DNA from: Perognathus longimembris pacificus
Lineage: Eukaryota; Chordata; Mammalia; Rodentia; Heteromyidae
DNA: 64,000 nucleotides
NCBI RefSeq assembly: GCF_023159225.1
Contig: NC_063175.1
Location: 5,509,755-5,573,754 of the forward strand
Direction: 5' to 3'
The notes below the pieces were generated by a model that was given only the letters and a program-made list of their open reading frames with translations, was not told where the DNA came from and searched no databases. Position 1 is the stretch's first letter; the number at the start of each line of letters is the position of its first letter. Shown piece by piece: positions 1-10,212 of the stretch. Position numbers and translations under genes: made by a program.

Positions 1-213
1 GACTTCTAGGCCCACATGGTGTTGTGCCTAACCCTGGGACCCCCCCCCACCCCCCGCTTAAGCCCCCTCCAAACACACAAAACCTTAACGTATTGGCACA
101 CACAATAAATGAGGCTCTGAAAGTCAGACCACTATGGCAGCAGCCGGCTAACACTGTTTCGGACTGAAGCACGGAACACGCAGGGGAAGTGTGTTCTATG
201 CCGAGGTACACAC
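1..213 (-). other. Start of intron downstream of the cassette exon
   Basis: This is intronic sequence following the donor at 212-213. On the minus strand it holds a G-run block (plus-strand C runs at 41-56), about 155 nt past the donor. No further exon is seen before the window edge. Confidence 0.7.
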
Positions 214-774
214 CTCTTCCTCTGAACTGTCACTCGGGTCATTGTCTAGGGAGGCGCTCAAGGAGGCCGCCTTGGGCTCCAGGTAGCAGAGGCACAGAGC
301 CAGAGGGAAGGAGAGAGTGAGGGCGTACGGCACTGAGAAGGAGGCGGAGAGCAGGAAGAAGAAGATGAAGAGGAAACAGGGCACCAGGGATGGGGAGCGG
401 ATGGGGAGGTAATTTTGCAAGCTCTGGGGGAGGAGGTTGCTTTCAGACAGGTTGGGGAAAGACAGGTACCCGTCATCATCTAGGAGCGAGGGGAAAGAGT
501 CAGGGAGCTGCAAGGAGAAGGAAAACAGGGTGGTTCCCTTGCCAGACTGCGGTCTGTAGCTACACGCTACATCTTGATCCCCCAGGTAAGCCTTCCCTTG
601 GCTGTCCTTATCCAAGGCAGGCTCCCCGGGCAAGCGCTCAGCTGGCGGCAGCTCGGGACCTGCAGGTTTGCGTTCATTCTCCTTGCATCTCCGACGGAGC
701 TCTGTGGGAGATGTAGGGTCAAAATGGGTGGATGAGGGTGACAAGGGACACGAATCAGTGCCATGCCTAGGTGA
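214..774 (-). CDS. EPB41L3: EPB41L3 561-bp in-frame cassette exon with hydrophobic segment
   Basis: This exon has 187 codons. It begins SPRHGTDSCPLSPSSTHFDP, has a Pro/Glu/Arg-rich part to about residue 65, then SYRPQSGKGTTLFSFSLQLP and LLDDDGYLSFPNLSESNLLP. Residues 127-165 contain no charged residue and are rich in Phe, Leu, Ser and Ala (VPCFLFIFFFLLSASFS, then VPYALTLSFPLALCLCYLEP). It ends in acidic DNDPSDSSEEE. It matches the large exon present in the long human 4.1B isoform as I remember it. The acceptor CACATCAG precedes TCA at 774 and the donor GAG|GTGTGT follows 214; both are phase 0, so inclusion or skipping keeps frame. The hydrophobic run is long enough for one or two membrane passes, odd in a cytosolic adaptor. 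Alternative splicing is known for the gene but is not visible in the DNA. Confidence 0.9.
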
Positions 775-782
775 CTGATGTG

Positions 783-832
783 AAAAGAGACAGAAAGAGA
801 GGAAGAGAGGGAGAGGGAGAGAGAGAGAGACA
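783..832 (-). promoter_or_regulatory. CT-rich polypyrimidine tract of the cassette exon acceptor
   Basis: The minus strand just upstream of the cassette exon is almost pure pyrimidine for about 50 nt, with repeated CTCTCT, CTCCCTCTC and CTCTTCC motifs, followed by TTTTCACATCAG. It serves as the acceptor's polypyrimidine tract. CU-rich repeats are the type of sequence bound by PTB, a known repressor of alternative exons, so regulated inclusion is a reasonable inference. It is also a (GA)n-type simple repeat on the plus strand. Confidence 0.55.
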
Positions 833-1227
833 GGAAGCAGCAAACAGATGCAAAAGGACAAAAAGAAAACTGCAATTAGTTACTTTTCTTATAAAATTGT
901 CAAACAAGAGTTTCAGTGCTAGGTTTGCTCGTGAATTTTAAAGTAGTCAAGCTGCATGCGAACACTGTCACAGGTGGCTACAGAAATCCCAAGAGACCCC
1001 CACCACACATGGGGTGGGAGTGTCACATAAGAGTCAGAGCAGAAGGTAAGCATGGACAACCCCCTCATCTTACACGCTTCCCGTGAGAGAGCCTGAGGAA
1101 GGGCTTAGGTTTTGAGAGCAAACATAAATCCCTGCTACACCAAAATCAAGACTTTCAATAACCTTCTCTTGTCTCCAGGTAATAGATTGATCTTTTTTTT
1201 TTCTTTTCTTTCCCTTTTTTTTTCTTT

Positions 1228-1398
1228 TTGTGTGGATATGTACCAGTATTAGGGCTTGAACTTAGCTTTTTCTGCTCAAGAGTGGCCCGCTACCGCTTGA
1301 GCCACAGCTCCACTTCCAGCTTTCTGCTGGTTAATTGGAGATAAGAGTCTCATAGACTTCCTCAGTCTCTTGAGTAGGTAGGATGACAGCATGAGCCA
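1228..1398 (-). mobile_element. Chimeric SINE (B1-like head, tRNA-like tail), 5' partial
   Basis: Read on plus, it runs from the tRNA-like tail (AGGGCTTGAACTTAG...GCTTGAGCCACAGCTCCACTT) through GGTTAATTGGAGATAAGAGT to a diverged B1-like head. A poly-T/CT tract (its A-rich tail) precedes it. Confidence 0.8.
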
Positions 1399-3299
1399 TA
1401 TAGTTTAGCTGGATTTAAATTAAATCCAATTAAAATGTTGGTTGTTTAAAAAATTGTTGCCTTCTTGGATCATCAGTGACATTCCCAAAGAGCTAGATTT
1501 CCAAATCAAGAAGTTTCTGGCCCCACTCCTATCTGATGAGCAGTTGCAATGTGAGTATTCAACAATTAGCGTTTCAGGAACTCTGACTCCCCACAAAAGA
1601 CTGAGGTTCATTTTGAAAACTCCTCTATTTTGGCTCCTTTATCAAGGATATAAGTGGAGCTTCAACTCACATAAGTGGTTTCAACGAGCTCAATGGCAAA
1701 AGAAATGTATTTTCTTGTAACATGGCTTCTATGTGTTCAGTTTCTATTATTTGTGGTCCCTAAATAATAGAAAAGATACAATTCCTAGCCTTGTGATTGC
1801 TCTTAACAGATAAAGGGCATGTTTATACCTTTGGTTTGTGTCCTTAATACAAAGATACAGCCAGCAGTTGTACAAAAGTGCTCCCTAGAAAGCACCAGCC
1901 TTCATGGGACAAGGACAGCAAATCCTATTCTGTAGAGCCCTGACAGTTCCAAATTCAGTTTCCTCTTTAGGTGGAAGAGGAGTTGTCGGACAAGAATGGG
2001 AGGAAAGGAAGCAAGCAAACGCCAAGCAGGCCCCGGGCAGAACAGAGGAGCTATTGTAGCCTGGCAAGATCAAGCCTAGGGCACAGAGAGCCAGGGGGAA
2101 ATTTGCTGTTGCTGTTGCTGCTGGTGTGCGCATGCATGCATGCAAGTGTGCGTGTCCGTGTGTGTGACTTGCCTAGCAACCTAACAGCCTGGAATCATCC
2201 TGCCTGCCTGACCCACGCAGAAGTAGTAAAATATAGCAACAGAACAGGGAAAAAGCACAAAGAAAATGTATCTTGGGTATAAGAGCATTAGAAGCGTGTC
2301 TTTTGACTATGAGGCAGGCATATCTGTTCCCAAACTCTCACGTTTGGCATGTATCAGGAACCTGCACAAGTCCCATTCGACTAGGAACAATGTAGACATT
2401 GAAGCATCCTTCTGTGTGAACCCAGGGAGGTGATATCCTAAACCTGGCAGAATCACTAGCTGGAGAAACATGCCTTCTTTCCAAACAACCTGGGGACCAG
2501 TCTCCTAAGAACTAAGCTCAGTAACACCTTTTTATTCGGTTAAAAAATAAGTACTCTGTCACTTTTTGAAAATGGAAAAGAATAAAATTATGGTGTAATC
2601 TTCCATGCTGCTTATTAAAGTGCTTTCTAAAAGATACCTTTGCACTGGGGTGGGGGGTGGGGGGTGGAGGGAGACAGTCAGTACCAATTAAGCACTTGAG
2701 CTCAGTTCCAGCCCTGAAGGCGCCTCTCTCTATAAGTACTGGCTTCTCAGAGCCTCTGACTAGGAAGGTAGTCATTTTCTTTGTCTTTTAACTTCTCCAT
2801 AGCATCAGAGGCATAACATGAGGATCGCTGAGGACTATATGTAAAGACCCCCTGGTAGTCTTTAAAAATTCAAATGAAAGGGGAGGCTCTTTGGACCTAC
2901 TTTGGGAGCAAAGTACTGATCATTTAACTCCAGTATGGCACATATTTATACATTCATGAAAATCATTTGTTGACACAGGTGAATTTTGAAATGTTGTATA
3001 AAAAGCACACATTCAGCTTTTAGGTCTGTTACCTTATTTTCCTGTTGCAGTTAAGATCTGCACTTGACAAGTGACAGAGGTGTGTAAAAGCAAATTTTAG
3101 AATCAAGCACATTTTAGAATTAAGCACATTTTACATTGCATAGTTTTGCTATGGTTTCTACTCTGGGTATCTTTTTGTATTTGTCAAACAAAAAATCTTG
3201 TCCTAAAAAAGCAAAAATAGGAAGATGATGGATTGGGTTATTTGGAATGTTTTAACATTCTACTGAAATTCTGTTGTTTTTCTTTTTGTTTGTTTGTTT

Positions 3300-3372
3300 G
3301 CAATTGCTGGGCATCCAATGTAGGCTCTTCTGTATGCTAAACAACTGCTCTACCACTGAGTCATATCCTTAG
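3300..3372 (-). mobile_element. ID-like (tRNA-derived) SINE fragment
   Basis: The minus strand reads GGATATGACTCAGTGGTAGA and ends in TTGGATGCCCAGCA, the A- and B-box layout of tRNA-Ala-derived ID elements. Confidence 0.65.
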
Positions 3373-4259
3373 TTCTGGAAATTATTTGTTGATCTACCTG
3401 ATTAAGATGTCTATCAGTGGTGATTCTAGCTCACATTATTGACATTACAAGAAGCCACATTTGAAAGAACATTAGTAAGCAGAGTGTGCTCGCATTTCAG
3501 GGTAACAAGCACCTTTATTCTGATAGCCCTCTCTCTGTACCCTGCACATTTCAGGGGCCATTCTTCTCATCCACTGCTATTATATATAAATCTTCCAATG
3601 TGTGTGTTAAGTTATTTTGCTAAAAAAGTTGCTTTGCCGTACTGGATCACCACAAATAAAGCTGACATTCAAAAACAATGTTTAAAGGGAAATTTAATTG
3701 GGAGGGAGATGATGTCACAAAATAGAATGAATAGAACTCCCAGAGGAATGGCCACTAAATTCACCTTTTGTCTTCCACTGCAACCTGATGTCTTAAGATC
3801 CCTTTTTATAAACCTGGCCCCTCATTCCTCTGCTGACTGGATTGTAACTATAAGGCTAGTGATTACTGTGGATCTAAAAAAATATCACACAACGCTGGGG
3901 TAGGAGAATAAGGCCAGAAACAAAGAAAACAGCTTTCCCAGTGGTTGTGAAATGTGAACCCAAACAAAAACATGGATTATACCACCCGAAGTATTTTTAA
4001 GGGAGACTTACAGGACAGCTGTTGAAAGTCTTATATATAGTACATTCCTTGTTAAAGTAAAAAAAATTCCAGAAGTTAAGAAAGCAATTTTTAGAAGAAA
4101 AATGTTAAAACATGACTATTAATTAGAAAATGGACACAAATATGACTAGTGCTGAAATATGAGCACCCTCTATCTTAACATACTCCTGGTTTACAGCCCG
4201 AGAATGATCTGGCCCGCTTGAAAGCTGAGGTGCTCTGAGAGGCAGCCTGGGAGCTGTAC

Positions 4260-4480
4260 CTTTCCCTCATGCCGGATCGCTGCCACCGGCGTGGCTTCCT
4301 CCGCCTTTCTCCGTCTGTCCTCTTCCTCGTCGCGCTCCTCTTCAGCCTTTTTCTCAGGGGTCACAGTGGTGATCAAGTTGGTTTGAGAGATGCCCTTTGT
4401 TGTGGCGTACTGGCCAGTACCAACCTCTGCAGCAGACATAGAATCCTTCATGTATATTTCATGGTTTTCATTCACTGATG
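4260..4480 (-). CDS. EPB41L3: EPB41L3 exon: charged linker after FA
   Basis: This 221-bp exon encodes Ala then SVNENHEIYMKDSMSAAEVG, TGQYATTKGISQTNLITTVT, PEKKAEEERDEEEDRRRKAE and EATPVAAIRHEGK. The middle is a highly charged Glu/Asp/Lys/Arg run, probably helical and flexible. The acceptor TTGCTTTTAG precedes CAT at 4480 and the donor AAAG|GTACAG follows 4260. Phase runs from 1 to 0. Compared with remembered human 4.1B, the end of the charged run and the VTPISAIRH segment differ slightly (ATPVAAIRH here), as expected for a fast-evolving linker. Confidence 0.95.
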
Positions 4481-6693
4481 CTAAAAGCAAATACAATTGG
4501 AGAAATAAAATCTGAAATAGTTAAATCAGAAGACATATCAACAGTGTCATATTACTGGTGAAAAAAAATACTACTACAAAATACCATGCATGTCTTGAAA
4601 AGAACAATCAGTCCTGTAGGAATCAGTACTTAAAGACTACAATAGCCTCTGTGTTCTCTATCACCTAAACTAGCATCTTAAAACCATTTAAAGCCCCATG
4701 TCTCTGAAGTCCAGAATAATGTTACCCATTCTAAGGATCTCTGACAAGAGTGTATACGAGAACAGAGGTGGGTGGAAGAAAGAGAACCCGGTAGGGCACA
4801 TACACCAGGTACTCAGCGGCAAGCTCAATGACTCACAGTGACATCTGCAGTAGACAACTACTCAGTTCCATCTGCCTTTGAACATGTCTCTTTGGAAGTG
4901 CTATTTACTGAGGAGCATTGATGGAGTGTTATTATTATTATCCAACATTGATAAGTCTGTCACTCCTTCAGTATAAAAGACTCAAGGGTCACCATCATGG
5001 CAGAGATTATAAAATTCAGATGGTAATTCTCCCCAACTTTTCATTTCTACAGTGTATCACAGACTGCCATGATGGTATGCATATACATTCATTCACATCT
5101 CTGATATTTTGGAAAAATAAGACAAATGTTGCTAAATGAAACCCATGCAAATGTAGAACATGCAAACACAAGAGAGTGCCTTTCATCCCAGCCAAAATGT
5201 CTTAGTGAAAGAGTTGCTTAATTAAAATTTGGTACTTCTAATTTTAGGCTCTAGATATTATAAAAATATTGAAACTTACAAACACCAATTTTCAAATATA
5301 CAGTAACTGATCACAGACAAAATATAAGCTGCATTCCTATTTTCAGAACTATAAGAGATACAAATAAAAGATTGGAAAATACATCCTTTCTGAAAACGTA
5401 ATAGTTGAAGCACTTAAATATTTTCACTAAGATATTTTATGTTGCTTCATACTGATGAAAAAGCTCCTTGAGACAAGTGTCTTAATGGACCAGTTATGCT
5501 GTTGGATATAAGATGCCATCTTGCATAAAAGCATTTCATGTTCCAACATGCAACTATAGCACCCAGCTCAGCAGGAGCAGAAAACATACTAGAATTGGCA
5601 GGACTGCAAAGAGTGAGACAAGACATACTAACATCACTTTTGGGCAAGGAGGAAGAGACAACATGGTATTAGTACATTGATTTCACAATTGTCTTCTGTC
5701 TTCTCAGATGTCATTATTACACAAAAGGTCATGAGGAAAACAACAGTCACAACAAACATGTTCCCCTGCGTGCACATTACTGAACCAAGTGAGTGGATTT
5801 AAGAAAACAACATATGATTCTACAAAAGTTCTTAAATACTGACTTAGAGGACACACAATAGTTAGTAGAGGTTTGCTAGAGAGGAGTGGGTGGGGCAGAC
5901 AGGAAGAAAAGCTTCAATGTTTACAATGACATTTCATAGTCTTAATTCAACTCAAAACAATCCTAATAAATATCTTATTCCTAAGGCTTGGCTATACGTT
6001 CGATATCCAGAAATCTGAGAAGACATTGAATAGTAGACGTCCCCTGGTATTCACAGGTGATCGTTTTCAGCAACCTCTTGCTGAAAATTTAACTACTTTT
6101 GTTTCTGAAACAATAACCTGAAACAAACCTGCTAATCATTTAATAGAGGCTGCCTAGAGAAACAAATTACTTGAGAGCAAGGACTTCAATATTTAAAATG
6201 AGAATATCTTTCTATAAGTTCAGTGATATGGTTTATAAAAGCGATACTTTCCCTTCCCTTATTGTCTAACTGTTATAACATTATGTAACTCTACCATAAA
6301 AGGTCATTTCTGGAGGTGGGGACCTTGAAAATCTGCTATCCAGCCCAGATCCTCACTGCTTTTCATTTACAATATCCAAGAAGATGTGTGGTTTAGGAGA
6401 GCCCTCCCGGTTTCAGATGCCTTTCTTTATTTGTTTTTGTTTTTGTTGCCAGTCCTGGGGCATGGACTCAGGGCCTGAGCACTGTCCCTGGCTTCTTTTT
6501 GCTCAAGGCTAGTACTCTACCTCTTGAGCCACAGCTCAACTTCTGGCTTTTTTCTATATATGTGGTGCTGAGGAATCGAACCCAGGGCTTCATGTATACG
6601 AGGCGAGCACTTTACCACTAGGCCATATTCCCAGCCCTTCAGATGCCTTTCTGAGTAGTGACAAGTGATGAAGAGGCAATGAGAGAAGCCTAC
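4481..6693 (-). other. Intron between FA exon and linker exon
   Basis: The intron is 2213 bp. Only one ID-like dimer SINE, with clear target duplications, sits near the FA exon (6427-6637). I see nothing else recognisable in 4481-6410. Confidence 0.75.
6427..6637 (-). mobile_element. ID-like dimer SINE with 15-bp target duplication
   Basis: Full length: T-rich tail, second tRNA-like unit (CCAGTCCTGGGGC...), linker, then a tRNA-Ala-like head ending GGCCATATTCCCAGCCC on plus. It is flanked by TTCAGATGCCTTTCT at 6412-6426 and 6638-6652. Confidence 0.93.
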
Positions 6694-6869
6694 CTCCATC
6701 CAAGCTGCGAGACATGGTGTACCGTTTGCTGGACGAGCGTTCGAAGTAAGGCGCTGGGCGGTCGATCAACGCACTGGCTCTTCTCGTTTGGGCCTGGGTT
6801 CTGCCACTGTAACGGAACTTGGAACCCAAGGTTAGGAATTTCTTTGGAGGTGCTTCTGGCAACAGGAGT
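6694..6869 (-). CDS. EPB41L3: EPB41L3 exon: FERM-adjacent (FA) regulatory region
   Basis: This 176-bp exon completes Arg and encodes [40 protein letters not shown] and [18 protein letters not shown]. It is the FA region that follows FERM in 4.1 proteins. The RRAS sequence fits a basophilic (PKA/PKC-type) phosphorylation site, and KRYTMSRS is another basic-Ser/Thr cluster; in 4.1R, FA phosphorylation tunes skeletal binding. The acceptor TCTTTAG precedes A at 6869 and the donor TGGAG|GTAGGC follows 6694. Phase runs from 2 to 1. Confidence 0.96.
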
Positions 6870-7167
6870 CTAAAGACATTAAAGAAAAAAAATGCCAAGA
6901 AGATTAATTCAACTGTTGGGAATACTATTCCAACTGTTTTATTTATTTGTTTATTTTTACTGTGCTTTGTGTGCTAAAGGTATAACACACAACTATACCA
7001 GAACAAATGAATTCACACTATTTATTAACTAGAGATGTTGTTGAGACAATATAAACAAGACAGAGCTTAGGGAATGAGATGAACATTACTAATCCATATA
7101 AGTGAATGCATACCCGAACTGCATCTAAATTAGTGAAGAAGAAGAGAGACTCAATTTGTTGTTGCTG

Positions 7168-7424
7168 TTGTTGTATTTGCCAAGACTAGGGCTTGAACTC
7201 AGGGCTTTGTATTTACTTACTAAGTTTGTTTACTCATACCTGGTGTTCTACTACTTGAACCATGTTTCTACATACTTCCAGCCTGGCTTTTTGTTGGTTA
7301 ATTGGAGATGGAGTCTCTCCAACTTTTTTTTTTTCATTAATGGCTGACTTCAAATTGAAATTCTTCAGGTCTCAGCCTATTGAATAGCTAGGAGCTTAAG
7401 TGTAAGCCACCAGTGCCCAGCTAA
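7168..7424 (-). mobile_element. Chimeric B1-like/tRNA-like SINE
   Basis: It contains CTAGGGCTTGAACTCAGGGC, TTGGTTAATTGGAGATGGAG and a diverged GAATAGCTAGGAGCTTAAGT head. Preceded by a TTG-rich simple stretch. Confidence 0.8.
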
Positions 7425-7510
7425 TATTTTTAGGCTTTAGTCTGATAGCCCTAGTAAAGGAGTAAAGGAGTAAAGGAGTTCAGAGTATTAAGAAATAATT
7501 TAAATAAACC

Positions 7511-7738
7511 TGGTGCCAGTGGCCCAGGCTTATATTCGTAGCTACTTAGGAGGCCGAGACCAGGAAGGATCTCAGTTTGAAGACAGACCAGAGTAGAAAA
7601 TTACATGAGAATCCTTTTCCATTTAACTAGCAAAAATCTAGACTGGAGACTGATTCAAGTGGTAGAGCTCCAAGTCAGTTGCAAAAAAGGTGATTGAGAG
7701 CCCCAAGTTCAAGACATGATGGTAACCAGTATAGGAAA
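7511..7738 (+). mobile_element. Chimeric B1-like/tRNA-like SINE
   Basis: It begins GTGCCAGTGGCCCAGGCTTA and GTAGCTACTTAGGAGGCCGA and passes to a tRNA-like tail with CAAGTGGTAGAGCTCCAAGT. It is moderately diverged. Confidence 0.75.
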
Positions 7739-7787
7739 AAAAGGATAAAAAGAAAAAGAAAAGGAAAAAAAGGAATCAGAATAGTAA

Positions 7788-7864
7788 GGGATGGGCTGAG
7801 GATTTAGCATAGTAACAGAATGCCTTGCCTAGCATGCTCAAGGCCCTGACTTTAATCCCCAGCA
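7788..7864 (+). mobile_element. ID-like monomer SINE
   Basis: GGGCTGAGGATTTAGCATAG followed by GCCTTGCCTAGCATGCTCAA and ATCCCCAGC shows a tRNA-Ala-derived ID unit next to the previous SINE. Confidence 0.75.
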
Positions 7865-8027
7865 AACCAAACCATTAAACCTCCCCACCCCTCAAACTCA
7901 GTAAGAAATGGACTAGAAGTTGAAGAAGCTACTCTGTAAACAACAACCGAGAAAGGGGTAAGAGAAGCTAAAATGAATTAAAGAAGATCCTTCATAGCTA
8001 ATCAGAAGTTCTTATCAAGAACTTTGT

Positions 8028-8252
8028 GCCCGGCGCTGATGGTTCATATCTGTCATACTAGCTACTCAGGAATCTGAGAGCTGAGGACTATGGTTCAAAG
8101 CTAGCCCAGGCAGGAAAGTCCAAGAGACTCTTATCTCCAATTAACAAAAAAAACTGAAAGTGGCGCTGTGGCTCAAAGTGGTATAGCACTAGACTTGAAT
8201 GAGAATGTTGAGGGACAGAGCCCAGGCCCCGAGTTCAAGCCCCACGACTGAC
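8028..8252 (+). mobile_element. Chimeric B1-like/tRNA-like SINE
   Basis: It reads CGGCGCTGATGGTTCATATC, CTAGCTACTCAGGAATCTGA, TTATCTCCAATTAAC, then GTGGCGCTGTGGCTCAAAGT and ends CCCCACGACTGAC with an A-rich tail. Confidence 0.88.
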
Positions 8253-8352
8253 AAAAAACCAAAACAAAACAATAAGAAGCAAAGCCCTTTGTGACAATGA
8301 AATTAAGGGGTGAGAGAGGGTATGTCTCCATATTTTTCTGATGACCTTTTTT

Positions 8353-8555
8353 TTTTTTTTTGGCCAGTCCTGGGCCTTGGACTCAGGGCCTGAGCACTGT
8401 CCCTGGCTTCCTTTTGCTCAAGGCTAGCACTCTGCCACTTGAGCCACAGCGCCACTTCTGGTCGTTTTCTGTATATGTGGTGCTGGGGAATCGAACCCAG
8501 GGCCTCATATATACGAGGCAAGCTCTCTTGCCACTAGGCCATATCCCCAGCCCCT
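8353..8555 (-). mobile_element. ID-like dimer SINE with 15-bp target duplication
   Basis: Young copy with a poly-T tail on plus and an intact head ending GCCATATCCCCAGCCC. Flanking CTGATGACCTTTTTT occurs at 8338-8352 and 8556-8570. It lies only 80 bp upstream, in intron terms, of the 98-bp exon's donor. Confidence 0.94.
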
Positions 8556-8634
8556 CTGATGACCTTTTTTACAGTAAGTGATTACAATCATTTCAATTAT
8601 TTGTCAGGAAAAATCCCAAATGATCTGTACCGAC

Positions 8635-8732
8635 CTGAAAAATGTATGATGCTCAACACACACTTTCCATAAACGCTTGGCAGCTCGATGATTTGGCAGC
8701 TTAAACCCAATGGTACTTTCAAATTGTTCAAA
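8635..8732 (-). CDS. EPB41L3: EPB41L3 exon: C-terminal helix of FERM F3
   Basis: Ninety-eight bases encode [32 protein letters not shown] and the start of Arg. The [18 protein letters not shown] helix ends every 4.1-type FERM domain. The acceptor TATTTTAG precedes TTT at 8732 and the donor TTCAG|GTCGGT follows 8635. Phase runs from 0 to 2. No change from the remembered mammalian sequence is apparent. Confidence 0.97.
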
Positions 8733-9957
8733 CTAAAATAATAACAAAACATATTGAAGAATGAAGTCAACTCTGGAATTAAAATAATGGAAGCTCTGTA
8801 GTTTGCTGGCTCATAATGCTCTCTAAATGGCTATGTACAGAATTCATTAATCCAGTCATTAAAAATTACCATATCTATCAGCTGAAAACACTGCAGACAT
8901 AGACAACCTTGTTATACAAGTAGTAGATGTTTCTGCACATTTAGGAATGTATGAACACTAGTCACAGGAAAGGAAAGGCGTTGAATTGTTCCTCACCTCC
9001 CCTTCAAAGTCCTGTTTTTTCATGGTTTCTCAACAACATGATCATATCAGCTAGAATGCACAGAAATGAACAAAGCATTTATAAGTATAGCCTGTAGAAG
9101 ACTTGGAAATGACATTTTCTCCTGGTATCTGCCAAGGAATCTGCACATTGCCTTGATATTGGATAACTTGGTGTTTAGTGATTTCACTGGGGTGCTCCAT
9201 GATGGGTTTAATGCTAATTGCTAACATCTCCCTATATTATACATATAATCAGAGACTGGGAAACGATTTTAAAAAGTATCTTCCAATGTGCCTATTTTCA
9301 GATACTACCACGTCAGTCATTTGAGATTTTAAGATAAAAAATACCAGATCTGATTTTCTGCATAATGTATTTTACCCCTGTTGTGGATACATAGGAGTTT
9401 TCCGTTTCTGAAGGCAGCACCACCAGAGGGCAATCACCTTAAACATACAGGTTATTACGAAGAACACAAACCAGGCAGACCATTGATTAAACCAATAGCA
9501 AAAGTAATTTATGTGTCAGAGCACCCAAGTAAGGGGCCATACGCATGGCATGTGAGGTACAATCACTTTTGACCTCTATTTCTTGTTTGCTGAAGGTGGC
9601 TGGGGGAATTGGGAAATACATCATAATTTGGCTCCAACTGCAGTAATTGCCTTTCCCAATTTCTTATTCACTCTGGACATTCATGGGCAATGGTGGTTAT
9701 AAAAAGTGCTACTCTCTAAAGGTGCCTTCCAGTCAAGCCAGCTAGACCAGGGCTCCTTGAGTATTACCATCACTCATTTATTCAGCAGGCCACTAACAGG
9801 CAGCATACACTGTGCTAAGGCGAAGAGAGTTAACCTGTTATTTGCTACAAGATATTAGGCAGACTTATTTTCCTTTCGTTCTTTTCTCCCCCCCGCCTTT
9901 CCTCCTTCCCTCTTTTCTTCCCTCACTCCCTTCTTTCCTTTTTTTGTGCGTGTGTGT

Positions 9958-10045
9958 GTGCCAAGACCAGAGCTTTCCTCTGGGCTGACTTCTAGCTAGC
10001 TGTGACTTTCAGATCACATCCTTCTGAGTAACTAGGATTACCAGA
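9958..10045 (-). mobile_element. Partial chimeric SINE
   Basis: Only tail and head fragments remain (GTGCCAAGACCAGAGCTTTC; CAGATCACATCCTTCTGAGT; AACTAGGATTACCAG). It follows a CT-rich stretch and a short TG repeat. Confidence 0.55.
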
Positions 10046-10138
10046 ATCTCCCTCTTAACCAGTATTTCAAACATTTTATTCACATGTAATAGTAACATGT
10101 ATTTACTGAGGTCCAGTGTGGTCTTTCAACATATGTAT

Positions 10139-10178
10139 GTATATATATATATATATATATATGTGCAATGTATATATG

Positions 10179-10208
<30 letters not shown>
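10139..10208. repeat. TA and TG dinucleotide repeats
   Basis: A (TA)n run at 10139-10161 is followed, after a short mixed spacer, by (TG)n at 10181-10208. Confidence 0.95.

Positions 10209-10212
<4 letters not shown>

Larger units (their letters stand above)
775..4259 (-). other. Intron between linker exon and cassette exon
   Basis: The intron is 3485 bp. It holds one chimeric SINE (1228-1398), an ID-like fragment (3300-3372), an alternating purine/pyrimidine stretch near 2125-2165 and a G-rich simple stretch near 2647-2671. The rest is unique-looking sequence with no recognisable gene; the open frames here resemble nothing I know. Confidence 0.75.
6870..8634 (-). other. Intron between F3-helix exon and FA exon
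   Basis: The intron is 1765 bp and mostly SINE: chimeric copies at 7168-7424, 7511-7738 and 8028-8252, an ID-like unit at 7788-7864 and a dimer at 8353-8555. The 7440-7480 stretch has three copies of a GGAGTAAA unit. Confidence 0.75.

Noticed and set aside
390..716. Plus-strand open frame of 108 codons
   Set aside because: It is antisense to the EPB41L3 cassette exon and mirrors its codon bias; no homology recognised.
3439..3903. 154-residue plus-strand open frame
   Set aside because: Intronic and antisense to the gene, with no splice or homology support and no recognisable domain.
6600..6636. tRNA-like A/B box sequence resembling tRNA-Ala
   Set aside because: It is the head of an ID-like SINE with a target duplication; the same holds for the other tRNA-like hits, so no tRNA gene is called.
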